Shown here: positions 22,786-32,373 of the stretch, in pieces
Layout of the letters: each line of letters begins with the position of its first letter
Position numbering within the stretch: position 1 is the stretch's first letter
Assembly (NCBI GenBank): GCA_019918135.1
Contig: WBZZ01002425.1
Span: forward strand, 132,501-196,500
Source of the DNA: Paulinella micropora
Taxonomy: Eukaryota; Cercozoa; Imbricatea; Euglyphida; Paulinellidae
Length of the DNA: 64,000 bases
Direction: 5' to 3'
Notes under the pieces: generated by a model
The model's input: only the letters and a program-made list of their open reading frames with translations
Told to the model about the DNA's origin: nothing
Database searches by the model: none
Made by a program: the position numbers and the translations under genes

Positions 22786-24064
22786 CAGTAGTAGCAGTAG
22801 TAGCAGTAGTAGTAGTATTAGTAGTAGTAGTAGTAGTAGTAGTGTAGTAGTAATAGTAGTAGTAGTAGTAGTAGTAGTAGTATACAGACAAACGCTCTTT
22901 CGAGATTTCGATATTGCTGGGCAGACGAATAGATAGCAAGACAAACAAACAGGTGCTCTGACATTTATACATGGGAGAATAGAGAGCTAGATAGACAGAG
23001 CAGCTGTGCTGCTGCTGAAGGCGATGGCTAGTGCACAGCAAACTACACCAGCACCAGCAACACACAGACACACACCGTTGCCCGCCATGAGCGCAGGGGC
23101 CGCGAAACGAATCACCTGCAAGGACATGCGAGAGAGACTGGCAGGCCTCGCTGACATCGTGCCCGGGTAGGCAGGAGCACAAAACCAAGCGCGGCGACCT
23201 GCCAGAATGGAAAATTCCTGCCCGCACAGACACAGCAGCAGCATCAGCAGTGAGTGGGGGGGGTGGCAAGGCACGGGCGGCGGACCAAGGCATCACGGCC
23301 AACACCACGCCCAGCGGCTCGTATGCAGTCACGGCCCGCCGAAGCCCTTTCAGATCGCGAGCGGACTACAGAAGGCCACACCAAGTCCAGACCAGCATAG
23401 CTAGCCAACTCTGCGGCCGAGAGCCACAAACCGATGCAGGACAGCCATGAAATATTAGTGAATGAACTGCATTTCAGCTGGATCGTGCTCTCCTTGCAAT
23501 CCGAACTTCCCCTCTCCCCACACCAGCGCCAGTGAACGAGTGTGACGACGAGAGTTTTACTTGTGTGCGGTCTTGGTCGGCAATCATGGCTGGGCCGTGC
23601 TCCGCGTAGTACTCTGCAGGCACCAGCCAAGACGTGCCACGAACAAGCATGGTACATAAACTGTCGCCGTTCGCGTGTAGAGGGAATGGACGAAATTCTG
23701 GAAGATGGCAGAGAAAGCAAAGGTAAGTGCTCCACGAACAGCCGGGGAGCGGTGGAGTGCGGGACTGTGGAGAGAATCTCTGGTGTGTGAGGAAGAAGAG
23801 ATGGAGCAGAAAGGAAGAGGGACGAGGGCCGGTCAGCAACGCCGGCGACAGGGGCGAAAGCCAGCGGGGGTAGCAGCACGGGAAAAGAGACGAGGGCCAT
23901 GGGGGGGGGGGGGGGGTTAGATGCGGACCCAGGCACATGGCGCACTTGGCCAGCTCTGCCGTCGCCTCCTGCAGGGGCTTACCCATCTCCTCCGTCACAA
24001 GGCGAGCCCTGTTCCCACACAGCAGCGCCGCGCGCCATTGGCCAGCAAGACGCCACGTCCCCAG
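16649..24064 (-). CDS. Succinate-semialdehyde dehydrogenase, Sad/YneI type, 20 exons, 5' end not found
   Basis: Aldehyde dehydrogenase that oxidises succinate semialdehyde to succinate with NAD(P)+ in the GABA shunt. Exons in coding order: 24064-23929, 23613-23561, 23365-23286, 23217-23199, 23115-23076, 21790-21717, 21596-21549, 21471-21419, 21326-21288, 20917-20833, 20713-20667, 20443-20413, 19964-19890, 19740-19669, 19411-19376, 18791-18716, 18013-17913, 17714-17663, 16975-16892, 16734-16649. All junctions are GT-AG, phases fit, and the sum is 1287 nt (428 residues plus TGA). Diagnostic parts are TEEMGKPLQEA, YYAEHGPAM, VMPWNFPFWQ (catalytic Asn), LELGGSDPF (general base Glu), NCGQSC (nucleophile Cys), EEVFGPVAA and GFGRELAELGL. 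The order and lengths follow Escherichia coli Sad as I recall it (462 residues). About 35-45 N-terminal residues are missing, and the first exon start is the least certain. It looks functional. Confidence 0.88.
17218..17590. repeat. (CCAT)n, (ACATT)n and (CATA)n simple repeats in an intron
   Basis: Lies in the intron 16976-17662 of the dehydrogenase gene. Successive blocks of ATCC, TACATTACAT and CATACATA make up most of it. Confidence 0.85.
18019..18425. repeat. (GTA)n/(GTG)n/(GCA)n trinucleotide array in an intron
   Basis: About 400 bp of imperfect plus-strand GTA, GTG and GCA triplets starts six bases beyond the acceptor of the exon 18013-17913. On the gene strand it reads TAC/CAC/TGC and forms the pyrimidine-rich run before the acceptor. 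Long open frames in it are triplet artefacts. Confidence 0.9.
18957..19362. repeat. (GA)n/(GAAA)n purine tract in an intron
   Basis: About 400 bp of GA, GAAA and GATA units lies in the intron 18792-19375. It is pyrimidine on the gene strand. Confidence 0.9.
20080..20190. repeat. C-run and G-run block
   Basis: A run of C at about 20084-20115 is followed by (TG)n and G-rich sequence at about 20146-20190. Both lie in the intron 19965-20412. The pair could form quadruplex or hairpin structures. Confidence 0.8.
20975..21185. repeat. (GA)n and (GGGA)n purine tract in an intron
   Basis: GA dinucleotides pass into GGGAGGGA units and then TG. The block lies between the exons at 20917 and 21326. A (CA)n/(CAC)n block follows at about 21335-21376. 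Confidence 0.88.
21976..22310. repeat. Degenerate tandem repeat, about 149-bp period
   Basis: Units begin AGGTCTTGGGGCAAT (21976), AGGCCTTGGAGCATT (22125) and AGAGCCTTGGAGCATT (about 22274). Each is preceded by GCAGCCTCTMAACCCTTCTGGCA in the second and third. The last copy is partial. All lie in the long intron 21791-23075. No coding function is recognised. Confidence 0.65.
22660..22890. repeat. (TAATGA)n, (GCA)n and (GTA)n array in an intron
   Basis: Triplet repeats on the plus strand inside the intron 21791-23075. The open frames of Ser, Val or Tyr runs are artefacts. Confidence 0.88.
23199..23217 (-). CDS. 19-nt microexon of the dehydrogenase gene
   Basis: gtgcgggcag|GAATTTTCCATTCTGGCAG|gtcgcc supplies the last base of the Trp codon plus NFPFWQ. 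It holds the catalytic-site Asn of the MPWNFP motif, so the enzyme needs this microexon to be spliced in. The neighbouring exons are 80 and 40 nt. Confidence 0.82.
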
Positions 24065-24337
24065 CTTGACATGAATGTTTTGATGCGTCCAAACGCATAT
24101 ACATACGCATGCGTACATGCGTATGTACAATCGCCTTCTCCCTTTTGTTTCTTTCCTTTCTTTTCCTTCATCCACCTCCCCCCCCCCCCACCACCACCAC
24201 CACACACACACACACACACACACCCCACCCACACCCACCCTCTCCACACACACATCCTTCCACCCTCAAGTTTTTTTTTATTTTTAATTTCCTTCTGCTT
24301 CTCCACCTTATCATGAATACTGATAATATTAATGATG

Positions 24338-24340
<3 letters not shown>
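24065..24340. other. Upstream flank or intron of the dehydrogenase gene with CA repeats
   Basis: Pyrimidine-rich sequence with C-run and (CA)n at about 24179-24222. The missing first exon(s) of the dehydrogenase were not found here. Repeats begin at about 24340. Confidence 0.5.
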
Positions 24341-24373
<33 letters not shown>

Positions 24374-24629
24374 GCAATAATAATAGTGCTTCTTTGTCAA
24401 TGGCTGATGCATTTCTGCACATGCGCCTCCATCGTCTCACCCGTGAGGGGAGTACGAAGAATTGACGATAAGCTCTAATGACACCCCCGCAAGGGCAGTT
24501 CCAACACTTCCAGACGGACCGGTATGTTCAATGAAAATACTGGTCCAGACGGAGCGGTATGTTCAATGAAAATACTGGTGGCACCGACGGGAATCGAACT
24601 GGCGACAGGGCCCAGATGGTAGAAAGCAA
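24341..24629 (-). mobile_element. tRNA-derived SINE, copy 1, 5'-truncated
   Basis: On the plus strand it starts with the (TAA)n tail, followed by the reverse complement of the SINE body (ATAGTGCTTCTTTGTCAATGG). It ends inside the tRNA-like head at CAGATGGTAGAA. It contains two copies of the 35-bp internal unit. Confidence 0.85.
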
Positions 24630-24920
24630 TAATAATAATAATAATAATAATAGTGCTTCTCTGTCAATGGCTGATGCATTTCTGCACATGCGCCTCCATC
24701 GTCTCACCCGTGAGGGGAGTACGAAGAATTGACGATAAGCTCTAATGACACCCCCGCAAGGGCAGTTCCAACACTTCCAGACGGGGGCCGGTATGTTCAA
24801 TGAAAATACTGGTCCAGACGAATCGGTATGTTCAATGAAAATACTGGTGGCACCGACGGGAATCGAACTGGTGACAGGGCCCAGATGGTAGAACTTGACC
24901 ACTGGGCTATCACGGTGTCC
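24630..24920 (-). mobile_element. tRNA-derived SINE, copy 2, full length
   Basis: Tail (TAA)n, body with two 35-bp units, then the complete tRNA-like head ending CACGGTGTCC. It abuts copies 1 and 3. Confidence 0.88.
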
Positions 24921-24952
<32 letters not shown>

Positions 24953-25322
24953 CAATAATAATAATAATAATAATATAATAGTAATAGTGCTTCTCTGTCA
25001 ATGGCTGATGCATTTCTGCACATGCGCCTCCATCGTCTCACCCGTGAGGGGAGTACGAAGAATTGACGATAAGCTCTAATGACACCCCCGCAAGGGCAGT
25101 TCCAACACTTCCAGACGGGCCGGTATGTTCAATGAAAATACTGGTCCAGACGGATCGGTATGTTCAATGAAAATACTGGTCCAGACGGATCGGTATGTTC
25201 AATGAAAATACTGGTCCAGACGGATCGGTATGTTCAATGAAAATACTGGTGGCACCGACGGGAATCGAACTGGCGACAGGGCCCAGATGGTAGAACTTGA
25301 CCACTGGGCTATCACGGTGTCC
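24921..25322 (-). mobile_element. tRNA-derived SINE, copy 3, expanded internal repeat
   Basis: Full length, with four copies of the 35-bp unit (ATGTTCAATGAAAATACTGG core) at about 25123-25250. It ends at the (TAA)n tail of LINE-A. Confidence 0.88.
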
Positions 25323-25365
25323 AATATAATAGTAATAATAATAATAATAAAAATAGACTTATCAG

Positions 25366-27796
25366 TCAAATGGTCTTTGATCCTGTCGGACATGTGCCTC
25401 CATCGGTCTCACGGGGCCGTTCGGTGACGCGGCTCCGCTCCAAAGATTCGATTGGCGGTGCAATGTGTGAGTGAGCGTGCTGTGCATGTGCCAGTGTATG
25501 CGGGTGCATGGGTTGAGAGGGGTTATCTGCAGGGAAGAAGTCCGCGACGCTGCGCTGACCTCCACCTACAACAGATCTAGCCAAACATTCCACCTGTCTA
25601 GGCCGCCCCCTCCTCCTCCTACTCGCCCCCTGCTCGACCGTGAGGTCGATCACCTCCTCCCCCTCCTCTGCCCCCTCAACCTCCCTGATCTGCGCCTCCA
25701 TATCCTCCCACTCCTTCCAGATGGTGGCAACAAACCTCCCTAAATCCACCTCAAGCTCCTCTGGAATTGGGGTCAAAATAACCGCAAGAATCGCCGCCTT
25801 CTCCTCCTCCCCCTTAAGCCACTCCTCCCTAAATAGCCTCATCTCCTCCGCTGCCTGCAACTCCCTTTGATAGAGCCCTTCTCTATTCAGCATGAGGGGC
25901 TGCTGGGCTTGCGCCTCATCGATAAACCTGAACAGCGCACCACGAGAGCTTGCAAACGCAGGACAATGCAGTAGGAAGTGACGTAACGACTCGCTAACCT
26001 CAACGCCACACAGGGCGAAGCAGCTGGAGCAGTCCGGCGAGCATGAGCCTAATTTGGGTCGGTAGAGACGGGAGGCGATTGTTGCAGCTTAACAATCGCC
26101 TCCGGATAAGGTTGTGACTTCCCCCCTCCAGCGCCCACCAACGTGGAAAAGCAGAGCAGGAGGACATCTGGCTAAGCAGCACCCTAAGCCCGTCAGTGGG
26201 GTTCGTTTGCCGCTTCCAACCAGCTACCTCCTGCCGGACAGACCCTTGCTTTACCACCTCGTTCCAGTTCGCCAGGGCGGTTCGCCAGTCCTTATCATCT
26301 ACCGTGCCATCTTCGTTCACAACCCGCTTGAGCGCATCCGAGCCCTCTCGGAGCCTGTGATCTGATAAGATCAAACTTTCCGTGTCTTCCTTCCATTTGC
26401 ATCGACCCGTGCTAGAGCGTACGCTGCGTTGCCTAGGAGCTCGATGCGCCCCTTCTCATCTACATCGCCATACGGACCCACCACCCCCTCCTCCCGCGCT
26501 TTTCTGGCAGGCCCCAGCTTAGCATTAGCATCACCAACCGTTACCACGTGACCTTTGATGGCGAAGTAGGAGATGGCCGCCTGCCACGCCTCGTAGGCTG
26601 CGATGGATTCTTCTCGTTGATTCTCTTGAGGGAAGTAGCCGTTGCAGACAAACACATCTGACGCCGTCGCGCTCCCAGACGACAGCCTCACTCACAATTG
26701 TTGTGGGTGTGGGACGGGCGCCTTTACAATCGCCTTTACAATTGTAGCGCACGGCGTCAGGAAGTTGGCCACCGTCAGGACTCACCCCAAGAGACGCGAG
26801 CCCGCACCGGTTGCAGCCGCTTTGCCGAGGATTGCGAAGCCGTCTACTTGGAGTTTCTTCACCTTCTGCGAAGATAGGTTGTGCTTCTGGACTCCGACGA
26901 CCATCCAGCCTCGCATCTTGTAATGCTCTAGCCACTCCCCGAAGCCTGGGCTATCCACACCCACTTTCCCTTGCCAATCATGTGAGGCCACCCTCAATGG
27001 GAAGCCCTTCACAAATTGGAAAGAACGAAGCTGGTGTCGATGCCTGCGCTTCGGGCCCTCCGACACTCGCCATGGCCCATCCTGCATCCTCCGCCCTAAC
27101 TATGCTGAGGAAGATTCACCGCCTGGAGCTTCGCCCTGGCGCTCGTCGACTTCCACATCGAGCACCCAGTAGCCAAACCCCTGCTTGCGAAGCTCCCTCT
27201 GCAGCTCCATGTACTGAGCATCCCCTCCGTGCGGCCCGCTGCTTCTCTCTCTCCCGGAAAGTCCTACCCATCGCTACATGGACTTTCCCCGTAAAGAGGT
27301 TACGATCCCGCAACTGCCGCACCATCTTCTCCGCAGACGCACATTTCAACCGCAAATGCCGCCCGCTACCTCTACCCGCGAATTCAACCTCGACTTGCCC
27401 GAGACCGAGAATTCAGAGCTCTCGCGCCATGACCACCGTCTGAGAGACCTGCGATAGCCCCCATACTATGCAACACCTTTTACTAAGCTCATTTCGAACC
27501 TTCCTCCGCCACCTAGGAGGTGGCGGTATCGCTTGCCACGCTCCGTGTTCAGACCTTTCCGGATATGACTTCTCTTCCGAGATTGGGGAGGGTGATCGAG
27601 ATGCAGCAGGATTCCTGGCTCTAAGTGATTCAGGCTGTCCTTCAGGAACGCGAGCACTCGACCACCCCACCTCGGCCGAGTCGCCACCTCCACCCGCAGG
27701 CGCGCTCGCACGGGGAACGTCTAAACCTGAAGGATTACCACCTTGACCCATAGGGACAGCACTAGCGGCCGCGCTCTTCGCATTAGAACCTGACAT
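25366..27796 (-). pseudogene. LINE-A protein remnant: N-terminus, partial endonuclease, C-terminal SIM/AT-hook/PIP tail
   Basis: The start MSGSNAKSAAASAVPMGQGG at 27796 is conserved with LINE-B and supports that start. The RNA-binding-like and endonuclease parts (VASHDWQGKVG, VVTVGDANAKLGP) are spread over several frames. After the deletion, the sequence resumes at LILSDHRLREGSDALKRVV. The final open frame (25893-25366) has VIDLT at 25653-25639, RGRP at 25611-25600 and QRSVADFF at 25557-25534. It lacks the reverse transcriptase. Confidence 0.8.
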
Positions 27797-28556
27797 GAGT
27801 GATATAAGACCCCGGGCCCGCCTTGATCGAGTTGTGAGCTCGATAAATGGAGACTCAGGTGGGGTTATTTAAAGCTCAACCCTTAAAAAAGCAAATGTGT
27901 ATAATGTTCACACACAGACATACACACGTAAAGACATAGCCTCGGAACCCAACCCCAGGAACCCGCCTCAGTTACCCGCCCCCGTAACCAGGCATGAGAC
28001 GTGACGCACATGCATCATTGAGGTGTCGTGGCAAGCCACCCCGCGTCCGGTAGAAGCTGTAAGCGAGTCATCTACCGAGAGCACAGAGTGACAGGCCCGG
28101 GCACACGTACCCAACACACCATGACTCTCCGCCAGGGCAACCCCATGGCATCCGCAAAGTGAGCACGAGGGGTGCTGGGAGAGAGGTTGAGTCAGGGGCC
28201 CCGCGTCCAGTCAGTCGTTACTGTGGCCGTTGAGTTGTTTCAAGGCTTGTGGTAAGATGTAGGGCCTCTCGCCTTCATACCCGCTCAGGCCGACAGCAGT
28301 TTGGTTGACCAACCTTCCCAGCGACCCGCTGAACACGACCACCTCCCTCAGAGAACCCCCCACCCCGTGCCCAACCCGTGTGATTCCAGAGGCCACCCCG
28401 AGCCAAGAGCCATGAGCGTGGTGGGAGAGTTCTCTCAGTATTAGGTCCCGTCTCGTAAATCTATGGGGCGCTTATCATGCACCCCTCATAGGCTCGGCCT
28501 GCCCATGTGACGGTTAGGCCTCGCCAATTACAATGAACAACAACAACAATCAACTA

Positions 28557-28631
<75 letters not shown>

Positions 28632-29575
28632 AGAGAGAGAGAGGGGGGGAGGGGGGGGCAGCCGTAGCTCGCCCGTAATCCAGCTGGGTGCATCTCATCA
28701 CAACCACTCATCGACGTGAGCTCATAGCTGTGTGCGATATAGGTACAAGAGCAAACAGTGTGCCAGCGTGGATGTATGGGTGAGGCAGTGCGGTGATGCC
28801 AGTCGAATCTTTGAAGAAGGAACCTAGAGCCACCAAAAACATCATATAAGTCTACCCCGAGTCTCCATTGACCGAGTGGTCAGCTCGATAAATGGAGACC
28901 CAGGTGGGGTTATTTAAAGCTCAACCCCTAAAAAGCATAAACATGTACGCCGCAAGGAACCCACCCCTAGACACCCGCCTCAGTTACCGGCCCCCGTAAC
29001 CAGGCATGAGACGTGACGCACATGCATCATTGAGGTGTCGTGGCAAGCCACCCTGCATCCGGTAGAAGCTGCAAGCGAGTCATCTACCGAGAGCACAGAG
29101 TAACAGGCCCGGGCACACGTACCCAACACACCATGACCCTCCGCCGGGGCAACCCCATATGGCACCCGCAAAGTGAGCACGAGGGGTGCTGGGAGAGAGG
29201 GTGAGTCAGGGGCCCCGCATCCAGTCAGTCGTTACTGTGGCCGTTGAGGTGTTTCAAGGCTTGTGGTAAGGTGTAGGACCTCTCGCCTTCGTACCCGCTC
29301 AGGCCGACAGTAGTTTGGTTGACCAACCTTCCCAGTGACCCGCTGAACACGACCCCCTCCCTCTGACAACCCCCTACCCTGTGCCTACCCCGTGTGATTC
29401 CAGAGGCCACCCCGAGACAAGAGCCATGAGCGTGGTGGGAGAGTTTCTCTCTGAATTAGGTCCCGTCTCATAAATCAGTGGGGCACTGATTATGTTCCCC
29501 TCACAACAAGCTGCCAACGGCCCCGACCCCGCCGTGTGGCGGTGGCACCCAACCATGTATTGGTTTTCCCCAAAG
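27797..29575 (-). promoter_or_regulatory. LINE-A 5' UTR with repeated monomers
   Basis: Two related copies of a promoter-like monomer lie at about 28530-27797 and 29575-28860. Both contain the GGTTATTTAAAGCTCAACCC region (end of each monomer) and the CCGGTAGAAGCTG and GGCCGTTGAG segments. A linker between them (about 28530-28860) contains an A run of about 68 bases on the plus strand (28560-28628) and a GA/G tract. LINE-B has the same layout. Internal repeated 5' UTR promoters are known in some LINEs; the promoter role here is inferred. Confidence 0.65.
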
Positions 29576-29591
29576 TAATAATAGTAATAAC

Positions 29592-29622
<31 letters not shown>

Positions 29623-29741
29623 GTGCTTCTCTGTCAATGGCTGATGCATTTCTGCACATGCGCCTCCATCGTCTCACCCGTGAGGGGAGTACGAAGAATT
29701 GACGATAGGCTCTAATGACACCCCCGCAAGGGCAGTTCCAA
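29576..29741 (-). mobile_element. tRNA-derived SINE, copy 4, 3' half only
   Basis: (TAA)n tail, then the 3' body as far as GCAAGGGCAGTTCCA, where it is cut by another (TAA)n run. Confidence 0.8.
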
Positions 29742-30018
29742 TAATAATAATAATAATGATAATAATGATAATAATGATGATGATGAGATGATGATGATGA
29801 TGATAATAATAATAATAATAGTAATAATTATGTATCTCCTGCCAATTGCTGAGCCAAAAGGCCATGTGCATCCAGTCCCCCATTCCATAAGGAAAGTCTC
29901 CACACCAATCGGTGGAATAAAGGAAGTGACGGCATAGAACATTACTCTAGGAGCTTTATACCAATCAGCCCATTGAAAAGGACCAATGGCCTATGTACTC
30001 CCTAATAATAATAATAAT
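29742..30018. repeat. (TAA)n/(TGA)n run and a short orphan segment
   Basis: Triplet repeats fill 29742-29828. An unassigned 175-bp segment (29829-30003) follows, then (TAA)n again. The orphan segment matches nothing else in the window that I could see. Confidence 0.5.
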
Positions 30019-30918
30019 ACTATATCTGAGGCGTACTGATGCAGCTAATGGCATATCCTCAACGGACATAAGCCTCCAATACCCTTGTTCGAGGTCCTCC
30101 ACCCCCCCGTGTCAGTCTCTCGCCTGATGATCGGGGCCACCGATGGAGCTCCTGAGGGCAAGACTGCACTAAGCCGAGGTTATTCCGCAGTCCCAGCAAC
30201 CTCTTGCAAGACGTCACCGAATGTGCAAGTGCATACACCAAGCGCGGTTGCTAGAGCTGCCTCGAAACCCCACCCATAACAATCTGGTGTCTGCTGGGTC
30301 CTGGGCTATCAACCAGCATATGCGGAGTTTAAGATCTTTTACGCGCGCAACGACCCTCCTCCCCAGCATCTACCACCAAAGGGTTATGAGTTGGCGTCAC
30401 AGTTTAACGCCTTGAGGCCATGGGGCTGGAACTCTGTTTAGCAAGTGTGACTAGGTTTTTTCATCGGGATTTCCCTCAAATATGTCACAGTCAACACTCC
30501 AAGGCAGATTTACTATATCTGAGGCGTACTGATGCAGCTAATGGCATATCCTCAACGGACATAAGCCTCCAATACCCTTGTTCGAGGTCCTCCACCCCCC
30601 CGTGTCAGTCTCTCGCCTGATGATCGGGGCCACCGATGGAGCTCCTGAGGGCAAGACTGCACTAAGCCGAGGTTATTCCGCAGTCCCAGCAACCTCTTGC
30701 AAGACGTCACCTAATGTGCAAGTGCATACACCAAGCGCGGTTGCTAGAGCTGCCTCGAAACCCCACCCATAACCATCTGGTGTCTGCTGGGTCCTGGGCT
30801 ATCAACCAGCATATGCGGAGTTTAAGATCTTTTACGCGCGCAACGACCCTCCTCCCCAGCATCTACCACCAAAGGGTTATGAGTTGGCGTCACAGTTTAA
30901 CGCCTTGAGGCCATTGGG

Positions 30919-30921
<3 letters not shown>
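30019..30921 (-). repeat. Dimer of a 493-bp unit with (TAA)n tail, copy 1
   Basis: The unit beginning ACTATATCTGAGGCGTACTG repeats after 493 bp (30019 and 30512). The second unit is shorter, ending GCCATTGGGCTGA before (TAA)n. Read on the minus strand it has a (TTA)n tail like the LINEs and SINEs, so it looks like a further non-autonomous retroelement. No B box or protein is recognised. Confidence 0.7.
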
Positions 30922-30955
<34 letters not shown>

Positions 30956-31100
30956 GTGCTTCTCTGTCAATGGCTGATGCATTTCTGCACATGCGCCCCC
31001 ATCGTCTCACCCGTGAGGGGAGTACGAAGAATTGACGATAGGCTCTAATGACACCCCCGCAAGGGCAGTTCCAACACTTCCAGACGGACCGGTATGTTCA
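30922..31100 (-). mobile_element. tRNA-derived SINE, copy 5, 5'-truncated
   Basis: (TAA)n tail and 3' body up to the first 35-bp unit (ACCGGTATGTTCAA), where a (TAATAG)n run begins. Confidence 0.82.
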
Positions 31101-31410
31101 ATAATAATAATAATAGTAATAGTAATAGTAATAGTAATAGTAATAGTAATAGTAATAGTAATAATAATGCTTCTCTGTCAATGGCGGATGCAAATCTGCA
31201 GATGTGCCTCCATCGTCTCACCCGCGAGGGAAGTACGAAGATTTGACTGGTAGCTCCATTGACACCCCCTCAGGGCAGCTCCAAGCCTTCCAGACAGACC
31301 AACACTTTTCAAAGAAAACATAGTTTGAAGATACTGGCACCGACTGGAATCGAACTGGCGACAGGTCCCAGATGGTATTGACCTTGACCACTGGGCTATC
31401 GCGGTGCCAC
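31101..31410 (-). mobile_element. tRNA-derived SINE, copy 6, diverged subfamily
   Basis: A (TAATAG)n tail precedes a body clearly related to the other SINEs but differing throughout (TGGCGGATGCAAATCTGCAG, TTGACTGGTAGCTCCATTG). The head is full length with GGAATCGAACTGGCGAC, i.e. the B box, and ends GCGGTGCCAC, giving an acceptor-stem-like GGCACCG. It has one shortened form of the 35-bp region. It is an older or separate subfamily. Confidence 0.8.
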
Positions 31411-31737
31411 AACAATAATAATAACAACAACAACGACAACAACAACAATAATAATAATAATAATAATAATAGTGCCTCTCTGTCAATGGCTGATGCATTT
31501 CTGCACATGCGCCTCCATCGTCTCACCCGTGAGGGGAGTACGAAGAATTGACGATAAGCTCTAATGACACCCCAGCAAGGGCAGTTCCAACACTTCCAGA
31601 CGGGCCGGTATGTTCAATGAAAATACTGGTCCAGACGGATCGGTATGTTCAATGAAAATACTGGTGGCACCGACGGGAATCGAACTGGCGACAGGGCCCA
31701 GATGGTAGAACTTGACCACTGGGCTACCACGGTGTCC
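31411..31737 (-). mobile_element. tRNA-derived SINE, copy 7, full length
   Basis: Tail of AAC/AAT triplets, body, two 35-bp units, and a complete head ending ACGGTGTCC. Confidence 0.88.
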
Positions 31738-31739
31738 AA

Positions 31740-31795
<56 letters not shown>

Positions 31796-32050
31796 TAATA
31801 ATGATAATGCTTAATAATAGTGCTTCTCTGTCAATAGCTGATGCAAATCTGCACATGCGCCTCCATCGTCTCACCCGTGAGGGGAGTACGAAGAATTGAC
31901 GATAGGCTCTAATGAGACCCCCGCAAGGGTAGTTCCAACACTTCCAGACGGACCGGTATGTTCAATGAAAATACTGGTGGCACCGACGGGAATCAAACTG
32001 GCGACAGGGCCCAGATGGTAGAACTTGACCACTGGGCTATCACGGTGTCC
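31738..32050 (-). mobile_element. tRNA-derived SINE, copy 8, full length
   Basis: Long (TAA)n tail (about 31740-31800), body, one 35-bp unit, complete head. Confidence 0.88.
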
Positions 32051-32055
32051 AATAC

Positions 32056-32094
<39 letters not shown>

Positions 32095-32325
32095 GTGCTT
32101 CTCTGTCAATGGCTGATGCAAATCTGCACATGCGCCTCCATCGTCTCACCCGTGAGGGGAGTACGAAGAATTGACGATAGGCTCTAATGACACCCCCGCA
32201 AGGGCAGTTCCAACACTTCCAGACGGACCGGTATGTTCAATGAAAATACTGGTGGCACCGACGGGAATCGAACTGGCGACAGGGCCCAGATGGTAGAACT
32301 TGACCACTGGGCTATCACGGTGTCC
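32051..32325 (-). mobile_element. tRNA-derived SINE, copy 9, full length
   Basis: (TAA)n tail, body, one 35-bp unit, complete head ending ACGGTGTCC. The next (TAA)n belongs to the 493-bp dimer. Confidence 0.88.

Positions 32326-32371
<46 letters not shown>

Positions 32372-32373
<2 letters not shown>

Larger units (their letters stand above)
25323..29575 (-). mobile_element. LINE-A, APE-type non-LTR retrotransposon with a large internal deletion
   Basis: Same family as LINE-B. On the minus strand it starts at the same 5' terminus (CCAATACATGGTTGGGTG) as LINE-B and ends in a (TTA)n tail (25323-25350). It keeps the repeated 5' UTR, the N-terminal region, part of the endonuclease and the C-terminal tail. 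A deletion at about 26373-26440 joins the endonuclease region directly to the C-terminal third, removing the whole reverse transcriptase (roughly 2.4 kb relative to LINE-B). It cannot be autonomous. (TAA)n flanks it on both sides. Confidence 0.85.

Noticed and set aside
28560-28628. Poly(A) run as a processed-pseudogene tail
   Set aside because: The same homopolymer tract, as T, occurs at the equivalent place in the 5' UTR of LINE-B, so it is an internal part of the LINE.
30059-30279. Recurrent 60-66-codon open frames in the 493-bp repeat
   Set aside because: They recur only because the DNA repeats. They occur on both strands and show no domain or start context.
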